A DNA stretch of 64,000 nt. It comes from Hymenochaete sp. R1. Taxonomy: Eukaryota; Basidiomycota; Agaricomycetes; Hymenochaetales; Hymenochaetaceae. Position 1 is the first letter of the stretch, and the number at the start of each line of letters is the position of its first letter. Both the position numbers and the translations under genes were made by a program. Positions 45,561 to 54,897 of this stretch are shown here, one piece after another. The notes under the pieces were generated by a model. That model did no database searches. It was given only the letters and a program-made list of their open reading frames with translations, and was not told the DNA's origin. The DNA lies in contig JAFREE010000001.1 of the NCBI GenBank assembly GCA_019400425.1, forward strand, positions 670,830-734,829, written 5' to 3'.

Positions 45561-47990
45561 TACCCATTTTACCTTTGCCTTCTTCGTCTTTCCTATCTTT
45601 GTCTACTTCTCTTCATACGCCTCTCAGTCTTCTCCCTTTATCCTTTTTTTGCTCTCGTCAGCAATGACGTCTGCGAATCATCCCTCCGCACGCTCGACTC
45701 CTATGCTCTATCTATCGAGAGCTTCCGTGCTTCCTTGGCCAATTCAGTTTAGATCAGGCGATCTCTCTGACAGGGGTTAGAGCCTCATCTGGTCCTCATA
45801 TGTGGACGAATACTTGTGGCGGGCTACTGGCGAAAAAAGGAGAATGAAGGAGAGGAGGTGGCAAGTTGCCCAACGGTTCGTTTGGGCATGATCGCGGCTT
45901 CCGACAACGCTGAAGCTGAATTATAATCTGCGTCACAAGGAAGGCTTCACCGCATCCATCATCACCAGCTTCACCGACATCGCATGACAATGTCATGCTC
46001 GCAACAGCTTCGCATCAAGTTTGACTAATCGCGCAAGACTTAGCGTCAGTCTCTTGGGAACTGGAGCTCGGCGAAGGCTTCTTGACGCAGAACGAGGCGT
46101 CCAAATGTGACGGGGTGCTGACCCCCCTCTGCTTTTTCGTTACGTTCCTATGGGCATCGCACCTCTCATCTTCAAAATTGGGTCCCTTCGCCAAACGAAT
46201 AGTTGACAGAGGGGTTCAATATACCATTGATACGCGGACTCTTCCTGTCATCCAGAATCCTTCCTATCTTTCTCGATCGTGACGTGATCAAACGGAAAGA
46301 AAAGAAACAGGCATCTCTTCAATATTGCACGAGCAATTGTATCTTCTATCCTTTCCCCTCCTCTCATTTCCACGATATATTGGCGAGACGCGTCCTCGGT
46401 CCGTCCTCCGTAGGAGAACGTCAAGAAGTCCGCCCCAGTGATCAGAGCAAGGGAACAGCAGAGGGATGCCACGTTCGCTTGCCTCCGGTTCACCCGCACC
46501 CGTGACCGAGACTGTATCTTTTCCATGGAATGAGCTGAAGGATGCAAAATGCGGTTCGATACCGAATTGGCTGCGCGGGCCAGCGTGGGCAAAAGGCGGA
46601 GAAGCTTTCGGAGTACTATCCCCCTGGCCTGGACATCACCCCCTTCCCCCCTCCTTACTTAAGCTTGAAGTTTGGTCACTGTCTTCCCAGTGCATCGAAC
46701 GAACCTGGGAACTTGATTGTTTGAAGATCAGGCGAGACGTAGCTACGCGAGTACGACAGACTCACGACGAACTTATTGCATCCCAGCTAGCAAAACTGCG
46801 AACATTTGACTGACTGCACTAGTTGTTTCTGAGCGCTTACCGCAAAGTTGGATTGTTTTCTTCTCAACTTCCTTCTCGGATCGGATGCGATACTTAGCCT
46901 CGCTGGTACGCAAGACTGAACCCTTCCGCTTCTTCATTTTATTCTCTCATTAATTAGTTTGCTTAATGCCCACTGTAAAGAATGACTTACACGCTACGCA
47001 CTAACAATTAGAAATGTGTGCAGAGTTTTCAGTTTTAAAACGTTGACGGTGGTATCATTTCAAACTGTCAATAACGAATTGAATGACGATCCAACGTTCT
47101 CGTTCTCGGCCTTTGCACGCCTCACTCCCAATGATGCGCCATTTTGTTTATTTCCTTTGACTCAAGCCTATCGGCTCCACGACGTGGCGCGTATATCTTT
47201 AGTTCTTTAGCAATTATTACAGGGGCCTCTAAACTCGGACCGCAACTCTGTCTCGAATGGTGGCTCGTAATGCAACTGGTGTTTGTACGGTACGTCTGAT
47301 TGCAGGATCTGATCACCCATGTCTTCCCGTTAAGACATCGTCTCATCACACAGAACGAAGTTGTAATTTTCCGGAAAAATACTGATTAGAGCAATCCGGA
47401 TTGTAGTTTCTTATATAAATTAGTATATAACTTCACGTGATACTCCGAATAATCAGAACCAAGTCTGACATATCATAATATTCTCTTTTAACACCTATCC
47501 GTCGTCGTTCCTGCCGCGGCTACGGCCATAGCCATCCAGTGTGGACCGGGTTCGCCCAAATGCGACGCAATCTCTAGGACAAGGCAACCACCATGAAAGT
47601 CCTTTGATAGGTTCCACCACTGCTGTAAGATTGCCTTGCGATTCTCCTCCATCGAGGATAGGGTGAAGCATTTTAGTGGCAAACTCAGATCTGGATGTTG
47701 AGGACGCCGACTATAAGCTCGACTATAGGAAGAAATTTGATCACGTGACCACAGCACTGGTGTAGCTTCGCTGCAGCTTGCCGCAGTAGGAAGCATTCCT
47801 CCTAATCGTAGCCTCTTACATCCAGCATTTTATATTCTAGGACACCAAATCTGCAGGTGTGCGACTCTGCCAAACACGTATTCTACATTGAGTGACAAAC
47901 TAATCGCAAAACCTCGGGGAAAGAAAGAGAACCGGATAAACTCGGACAACTTGAAGGCAAAACAGCAGAAACCGACCGTGGCATGAATGT
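45561..47990. other. Long stretch without a recognised gene
   Basis: 2.4 kb between the NDUFA13 fragment and the Tudor/PWWP-like gene. Several medium frames occur (for example 46466-46813), but they lack family resemblance and consistent splice signals. 46840-47480 is AT-rich. Most is probably decayed sequence, with the promoter of the next gene at the right end. Confidence 0.3.
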
Positions 47991-50652
47991 ATGCGGTGCG
48001 CTAAGTTTGCAATTTTCATGCGCATACATATGAGACAGGAACTAATCAACATGTATATAGTAGAAAATGATATCATAGTCATCGACTCAGACGAGTTGAT
48101 AGAGCAAGACGTCATTTCCATTGATTCGGATGACCCAGCTGAGCCCGGACATACTCATTTACTTGACTATGATGCGAGCTCGAGCTCGGATGCATTATCG
48201 AAATCCAAACTCCTTCCTTCCAAGAGGCATGCCAAGAAGCGTCCTGCAACCAAGGCTCTTGCAAACAACCTCGGGAAGAAATTGAAAATTGAAGTTACTG
48301 CGATTGAGAGAGAGAACGAGCGTGGGGATGCTTTGAGTAGACAAAACGAGCTGGAGCCAGAAGTAAAGGCGGGCGCACCTACTAGTATGTCTTCATTTAA
48401 GAGAAATACGGGAGCCCCCAAGGAAGCTTCAATTGGTGATGGGACCAGGTTCAAGTTGGTGGAACCCATACCCACCATCTTGACGACCACAGGTCGAGGA
48501 AGAGATAGAAGGACTCGGAGCAAGCCCTCCGGTGCTGGACGAAGCTCAGTATCGCAGTCTCTGCATGATGTTGCAACCCCAAGAAGACTCAAAGCTCGTC
48601 AGATTGTTTCGAGAATAAATGTTTCTGACCGAACCTCACCGCCGTGCCAGTGGTCATTGAGAGCCATTGGAAGTAACGCCTGGGTGCGCATAGATTGCAA
48701 GACAGTAATCGCGAAGGATTACTCAAAAGAAACATATTGGTGGCCGGCCATGGTACGTCGTATAAACACCTTTCATTAGTGACAGGATCCGAATATTTGG
48801 TCTGATTGATACCCGACTTCAGGTTGAAACCAGCAATGTTACCGAAAACTTTCTCCGTCTTTCGATATACCCGACACCTTCCGGCCCGGGAAGAGCCCGC
48901 AAGGTTTTTCTTGTCGCGACTGGTAGCCTTTGCCACTCAAACATTCTCCCCTATCCCGCCAGTTCTTTTGACGAGAAGTCGTTTGTTGTCGAGCCCAATG
49001 TGAAAGTGATGCATGGCGCCGCGACATCCTGTTATAGTGCATTTCGAGCGAGATGGAGCTCCGCATGTAAGCGAATGTTCGACGCCGATAGAGACGTCAA
49101 AATATCTGAACCCGGTGCATCACTCATGTCGAAGTATGCGTTATCCAGCGACGAAGATGAACCAGATACCGAACTATCGCCTCTGGAAATGACATCCGAC
49201 AAACCCCGAGTCATAGAAGAGGTATCTGAGTGCTCCTCTTCTGAGGGAAAGGAGCGATTGTGGACGCCTCCGCTTCCTGACGATACACTCATTATTCCCG
49301 GAGAACCTATCTTGGCCGAATCGAGAGACAAAAAATTTACAGGAACGTATTGGCCAGCTCAGGTACTCTGTTTTGTGCCTCCGCCAGACCCAAACACGCT
49401 GCCGAAGTACACCGTACGTTTCATGGATTTCTTCGAAGAGGATCTTCCCCGAGAGAAGTTCTTCACACTGGTAGATGATGGATTTGCTACTTGTAAAGTA
49501 AGCGGACGCTGTCCTTGTGGAGTAGTTTCTCAAAGCCTTAACGTTCACTTCCTGGTAGGTAGGCCAGTTTGAGGAGACGGAATCTTTGCACGGTAATGAT
49601 AATGAAGATGAGGATGACGAGTTTGAAAAAGGGTTTTCCAGTCTCAAATTTATTCAAACCCCTACCGGTCCTGCTCCAGACGACTTTGTTTCCCTCAATA
49701 TGGTCGATCAAGTGTCATATACCCTCCCGGTCATCGATGCCATCGTGGAAGACCGCTACGTACCAGCAAAGGAGCGCAACGCTGCTTTCATGAAAGGAGG
49801 TCGGGCACGACTTAATCTGAAAAAACAGACAGCCCCGACTATTGGAACTTTGACGAGGAAGGATGCGCATAAGGTGGCGAATGTGCTTGGATGGTACTTA
49901 ATTCGGCAAGGGGATGGAAAGAATGGAGTTGAACATGGGTGTGTTCATATGGCCTTAGAGGAACAGCCAGACACTCTTGTAAACTCAAACACCGATCTTG
50001 TTTTAGTGAGCATTGATTACCGTCGGTAGCACATGTATATGCATGCTTTTTCATATATTTTTTTACTACAGGACAACCCCTCGTCCAAGGCTGTGCGATT
50101 TTTTGCGCCTTCGCTACCGAACATCGGGCCTTCATTTTTGCCAGCTTCTCCATTGCCATTGCCATCGACTATTGTAGGTCTCGATCTATCTAGTCTCCAA
50201 AAGCACTGCTTACATATTCTCGTATAGCAGGAAGCATGGCCCCAGTTTGAGAAAAACATCCAGGGTCATGGCACTCACCTCCAGCATAGACTTCGCATTC
50301 AAAACCTTTCCGGACTGGAAAAGCTTGCTGTAAGTGTTACCCATTTTCTATAGCAGGAGTTCTTGATTCGTCACCTTTATAGTACTGCACAGACATTCTC
50401 TTCCAGGAAGCTGTGATCCAGATCCTTCTCTGGCGCCTTGGAAAGCGTAAGTCTGTAAGCCTCTTATCTGACGCGGAAGAAGAGGAACTCCGTGATAGTG
50501 GGGCAGAGACTGCAAACGAAAAGGATATCGCACAGATCGTGATGGCGCTGCGGTCTCACTGTGAGCGGGCTCGTGAAGCAAAGAACAATCCTTTGATAAT
50601 TGTGGGGGGAACGGCGAGTCGGCCGAAGTATGCAAGGCTGAGCACACGATAA
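47991..50652 (+). CDS. Probable chromatin-associated protein with Tudor/PWWP-like folds
   Basis: A multi-exon frame with consistent splice sites: donor after YWWPAM (ATG/gtacgtcg) near 48750 to acceptor cttcag near 48822, donor TGTAAA/gtaagcgg near 49498 to ctggtag near 49557, and later introns near 50007-50072, 50176-50229 and 50330-50382. The N-terminal 230 residues are acidic then basic, with nuclear-localisation-like KRHAKKRPATK. One fold reads GSNAWVRIDCKTVIAK then YWWPAM and a strand VFLVATGS, as in PWWP/Tudor barrels. A second reads TGTYWPAQVLCFV then YTVRFMDFFEEDLPREKFF. The C-terminal part is helical and ends at TAA 50650-50652. Such barrels read methylated histones. The start at 47991 is one of several Met codons and is uncertain. 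Part of this gene is duplicated at 58451-58865. Confidence 0.6.
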
Positions 50653-51205
50653 GAGGTGGGGGCGTGGGCCTGCATCCTGGCTGTTTCTTTTTTGACTTGT
50701 ATGGAGTTCACTTTTTCCTTGTCACAGGTTTTATTCAAATGCTTTCCTCTAGTTCTCTTATATTCATTGCTGAATCTCCGATAACTCGTTGGAAAGTGAC
50801 ATCCCTCGGGATTACTACTTCTGGCTGAAGATATTGTACCTTCAGGCCCACTGGTCGTGACTTTGTATCTCGGGCAGAGGACAGGATTTGGAAATTAATG
50901 CATACGCCAAAAAAAAACATGATAGGTCTCTCACTCAAGGCACTCTGTTTCATTGATAGGAAAGTTATGCATGGTGTGATGAGCATTTGTTAAAACATTC
51001 ACACAAGCAACAGACTGAATTTGTCTTATCGGCGATCTCAGGGTAATAGAGCTATCACCTATTGACCTACAACTTCCATAGTATTCTGACCATGCAAAGA
51101 ATAAAAATACACAACTATTCATAGGCTATTTGAGTACATGACATGACATCGGTTCCTATTTTATCACAGCACAAACATAAAACCTCTCGGGTACATTCAC
51201 CGTTT
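50653..51205. other. Intergenic region
   Basis: Separates the Tudor/PWWP-like gene from ATP2 fragment B. No gene was recognised. Confidence 0.3.
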
Positions 51206-51565
51206 ACCGACATCGCAGAAGATCACGAAACCACCATGGGCCTTCACGATGGTGTTGATCGAGTCCTACAGCACTAACAGCAGCATGGGCTGTTTTGCAC
51301 CAACAGCAAGTTTGTCACCACGAGCGTAAGATACGAGGAGATTGACAACCTACTACCCATCTCGAAGACCTCGATGGCCGTGGACTGTTCGACAGAGGCG
51401 GGAATCCGAGGCGCTGCATGGATAGATGCGAGCTTGACACCCCTGATCACATCGCATTCTCGTCGAGCAGTTTGCCAATGCAGTTTTCGATGAGATGGAA
51501 TACCCACGAGGATCTAGATTAAAGTACCAAAGCCGTCGACCTATTGCCTACGGACGAGACCTTTC
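51206..51565 (-). pseudogene. ATP2: ATP synthase F1 beta (ATP2) pseudogene fragment B, proximal-to-C-terminal part
   Basis: On the minus strand it reads GLVRRQ, a decayed DTGAPI stretch, ILVGIPS with HWQTA, then RGVKLASIHAAPRIPASVEQSTAIEVFEMG and, in other frames, LLVSYARGDKLAVG and VKAHGGFVIFCDVGKR. These follow the beta-subunit order through [28 protein letters not shown] and KAHGGFSVFCGVGER. Stops and frameshifts are present. Its 5' part has been separated by element 2 and lies at 56585-56760. Confidence 0.8.
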
Positions 51566-51760
51566 TGTTGGATGAGGAATGCGAAAGGGATGAACGACCG
51601 CGACTAGGCAGAATCGAAGTCTCGGAAAGTCTATTTCTTGTTCCGTTTTCTTGACAGTCCGACTTTCCTAATTAGTACTTATTGTGCCATAACTTGTCAG
51701 GTATCAGAGCTGTTTCTCACTTACTATCATCTTCTGAGTTACGGCTGAGATAACTTGTCA
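51566..51760 (+). repeat. Element 2 5' LTR
   Basis: 195 bp, beginning TGTTGGATGAGG and ending TAACTTGTCA. It contains an internal ATAACTTGTCAGGT that is repeated at its own junction with the primer-binding site. Confidence 0.95.
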
Positions 51761-51775
51761 GGTTATGAGCCTTGG
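51761..51775 (+). promoter_or_regulatory. Element 2 primer-binding site (half initiator tRNA type)
   Basis: GGTTATGAGCCTTGG directly abuts the 5' LTR and is the same 15 bases as in element 1. The complement contains the initiator anticodon loop CTCATAA. Confidence 0.75.
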
Positions 51776-51876
51776 CCTCTAACCGCCAACAGTCGCTATT
51801 ATATTGGAAAGGTTGCCCCGGCACAATTAGTTCTCAACAGTGAATGCGATATATCACTCGAAGATTGTAAGCCAGC

Positions 51877-54800
51877 ATGTCCGATGAAGAAAGACGAGCA
51901 GCACTCGGAAGTATAGACAATGAAGCAAATAGAGAAGATACCCCGTTCACCGATATTATGAACGATGCAAGGGCGGAACCAACTCAACAAACGAACCAAG
52001 GAAGACCCAGAAGAACGGGAGACAACTCACAAGATACGAGGGAAGACCGAGAAGAGGAGGAAAGGGGCGCACCTCCGCTAACACGTCGTACGGAAATCCG
52101 GCCACCAACGCGGGAACAGTCGATCGAACTCACCACTGCGGAGAACTTCCAAGCGCCTCCGGAGTGCCTGAAAGCGAATGGCAATAACTACGCCGTCTGG
52201 CGTTCGTATATGCTGTTGGATTTCGAGGAAGAACCATACAATGATCTCCTTACGCTGTCACTCACTAAGTCTCAACTCCAATCCTTTGGTTTATCGCGTG
52301 CAGACAGGAAGATGCGACAACACATCCTTAGGAGTGTAGACGGGGCACTAGCGGTGCACTGTGGATCCTGTGCGTCAGCATTCGAAATATGGAAGTCTTT
52401 GGAAGAACGTTTTGGTCACTTATCCCAGAGACCCGACCTTCCGCGAGCATTACAAGAGCTCTATTCGGCACGTATACAATCAAGAGACTCGATACGAGCT
52501 CATGTTATAAGAATGCAGGATCTCCTATCTGCAGTGGAACGCGCCGGGGGTCTGATGTCAGACAAGGAATTTCTACCCATCCTGAAGGCGTCATTCGAGT
52601 CATCACGATCTATTGAAGTAAAAATAGACGTTAGAAGGTCCACTCACACAAGGGTATCCGAATTTATCGAATACATGATGGCGCGCGACATTCAGACGGT
52701 CGTGGTATCCGGACCAACCGAGGGCTCAAGGGCCAACTCAGTTCCTTCTACTCCGAGAAACCCTCAAACCACGTCGGCAAGAACTCCATGTGAGAACTGT
52801 GGGAAACTCACGCACTTCGCTCGGACGTGCAAGTTTAGAGAGGGAGCAATGGAGCAGAAATGCTCTAATTGCGGTGCATACGGTCATCTCAAGGGAGAAT
52901 GTTGGCAGGAAGGAGGGGGAGCAGCGAACCGAAGGCCACCGGGGTACATGCCAAGGGCAAACGTGATGAAACAAACTGCACACCTATCATCCACGGAGAC
53001 CGGATCTTCGTCTAGATCGCAGGAACCTGACTCGAAGGACATCGAAATACAATCACTGAAAGAACAACTGGCGGCTATCCAGGAATTTGTCAGGTTACAA
53101 GATGAAAGGAAAGCAAACGAAGGAGAGCGTGCTTACGTCTCGTATCCATTATTGACCAACCAAGGTCAACCTACAGTCCCGTCCTCCAATTCCATATCCT
53201 CCGGTACACCTCAGAACTTCACGTCCCTGGTGATTGACTCGGGACGCACCAGTCATATGGTGAATAATATCGGATTACTGCACGAGCCGAAACCACTAAC
53301 GAGGCAAATCAATGGTGTCAACCCAAACTCTCCACTGCAATCCGTGGCGGTAGGAACTCTAAGAGGGTTCGTGCACGCGGGTACCGTCATCCAATCAGTG
53401 ACCCTACGGAACGTGCTTGCAGTGCCGAATCTGTCCCGTAACCTCATATCAGTGCGACAACTCACGGTGGATGAAGGATATGACGTCGTGTTTGAGGGCG
53501 AGAGGTGCTTGGTGAGAAGAACGAGCGAGGAGAGAGCGCTGAGTGTTCCGAACATTGATGGCCTATATACGATGTCGTTCCAGGCTGCGGAGCTGAGTCT
53601 TCTAGCTCCTACGTCACCATCCAAACCGTATGCGCGATCAAGAACACTGGACCAGCTACATAACGATGCAGCGCACATCTGGAAGGGGACTATCGCCGAA
53701 GCGCTCAGGATGCAACGTGTGACTGGGATACAGTTGGTGGGAAGTAGTAAGGAGAAGTGCGAACCTTGCTTACAAGGCAAATCAGTGGCCGGGTCGCATC
53801 CATTACGACATACTCCAGTCCATGTCGTTGGTGAGCTCGTCCATGCCGATACACTCATCATGGGACACCCGTCGGGAAGGGGAGCGACAATGGCCGTAGT
53901 TCTTCTGGAACTGTACTCGAAGTTCTCATGGTTTATACCCATAGCCAATAAGTCGGCTGCGACCATTCTACGACACTGGAGCGAAGTCGTCAGCTTTATT
54001 AAAACACAGACCGGAAACAGAGTTCGGAGTCTACGGACAGATAACGGCACGGAGTACGTGAACGACAGCATGCAGGAATGGAACGCAGCGCGAGGAATTG
54101 TGCATCGCACTATTGCACCGTATGTCCACGAAATGAATGGAACGGTAGAAAGGCTTAATCGTACCTTTGGAGATGCTATTCGCACCGCTCTACTTTCATC
54201 CGACCTCCCTACATCCTTATGGGCGGAAGCGGCACACCATTTCAACTACGCAAGGAATCGTTTATATCGCTCTTCCATTCCCAACAAAAGTCCCTTCGAG
54301 TTAATCTTCAAACGAAAACCAGATATTGGCAATCTGGTCGCATTTGGCACCAGAGTATTTACTGTACTGCCGGTAGAACTACGATCAAAGCTGGAGACTA
54401 GAGTGCGTGAAGGTCAGGTTGTGGGTTACGAAGAAGATGCAAAATATCGTGTGTACGTGGGACACAACACTATATACGCCGTGCGTGACATACACGTCAC
54501 ACCCGCAACAAGTACTGTAACCACGCGCGGGGATCCTTCTTCGTCACATCCAACTCCTACAGACAACCATACGGACAGTACAGATGATACGGGATCATCA
54601 GAACCCACGCCGAGACGCTCATCTCGTACAAGTCGTCCTTCGGCTAAACTACGAGAAACTCAAGGACTTCTGGTGCACGTAGAGCAACCAGAATTAGACG
54701 TTTTAGACAACTTTACTTTCACGTTTCTGGCGCATGATCCCGATGTATTCTTCCGGGTTACGAATGGCGACACGTCGACGCTACCTAAAAACCTTCGAGA

Positions 54801-54897
54801 CGCACTGACGGGACCGGAGCGAAACGACTGGGTGTACGCGATCACCAAAGAACTTTCAACCTTCAAGGAAATGGACGTCTTCGACATACGCGAATGA
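51877..54897 (+). CDS. Element 2 gag, protease and integrase, ending at a premature stop
   Basis: The ATG at 51877 opens a 1006-residue frame. The Gag part has LKANGNNYAVWRSYMLLD and AFEIWKSLEERFG. Two CCHC knuckles follow (CENCGKLTHFARTC, CSNCGAYGHLKGEC). The protease motif is IDSGRTSHMV, where the usual Ala after DSG is Arg. The integrase has the zinc pair LHNDAAH and CEPC, then HADTLIMG, LRTDNGTEYVN and MNGTVERLN (DDE residues). The GAG/chromodomain-like tail and a Ser/Thr-rich linker lead to the start of the RT region (ELSTFKEMDVFDIRE). The TGA at 54895-54897 interrupts the frame; the same frame continues beyond it without shift. Confidence 0.88.
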   Translation: MSDEERRAALGSIDNEANREDTPFTDIMNDARAEPTQQTNQGRPRRTGDNSQDTREDREEEERGAPPLTRRTEIRPPTREQSIELTTAENFQAPPECLKANGNNYAVWRSYMLLDFEEEPYNDLLTLSLTKSQLQSFGLSRADRKMRQHILRSVDGALAVHCGSCASAFEIWKSLEERFGHLSQRPDLPRALQELYSARIQSRDSIRAHVIRMQDLLSAVERAGGLMSDKEFLPILKASFESSRSIEVKIDVRRSTHTRVSEFIEYMMARDIQTVVVSGPTEGSRANSVPSTPRNPQTTSARTPCENCGKLTHFARTCKFREGAMEQKCSNCGAYGHLKGECWQEGGGAANRRPPGYMPRANVMKQTAHLSSTETGSSSRSQEPDSKDIEIQSLKEQLAAIQEFVRLQDERKANEGERAYVSYPLLTNQGQPTVPSSNSISSGTPQNFTSLVIDSGRTSHMVNNIGLLHEPKPLTRQINGVNPNSPLQSVAVGTLRGFVHAGTVIQSVTLRNVLAVPNLSRNLISVRQLTVDEGYDVVFEGERCLVRRTSEERALSVPNIDGLYTMSFQAAELSLLAPTSPSKPYARSRTLDQLHNDAAHIWKGTIAEALRMQRVTGIQLVGSSKEKCEPCLQGKSVAGSHPLRHTPVHVVGELVHADTLIMGHPSGRGATMAVVLLELYSKFSWFIPIANKSAATILRHWSEVVSFIKTQTGNRVRSLRTDNGTEYVNDSMQEWNAARGIVHRTIAPYVHEMNGTVERLNRTFGDAIRTALLSSDLPTSLWAEAAHHFNYARNRLYRSSIPNKSPFELIFKRKPDIGNLVAFGTRVFTVLPVELRSKLETRVREGQVVGYEEDAKYRVYVGHNTIYAVRDIHVTPATSTVTTRGDPSSSHPTPTDNHTDSTDDTGSSEPTPRRSSRTSRPSAKLRETQGLLVHVEQPELDVLDNFTFTFLAHDPDVFFRVTNGDTSTLPKNLRDALTGPERNDWVYAITKELSTFKEMDVFDIRE

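Noticed and set aside
46466..46813. 115-residue open frame as a gene
   Set aside because: No splice context, no family resemblance, and it lies in a stretch full of stops in the neighbouring frames.
51700..51710. GGTATCAGAGC taken as the primer-binding site of element 2
   Set aside because: It is inside both LTR copies, about 50 bases before the LTR border. The border defined by the target duplications is followed by GGTTATGAGCC instead.
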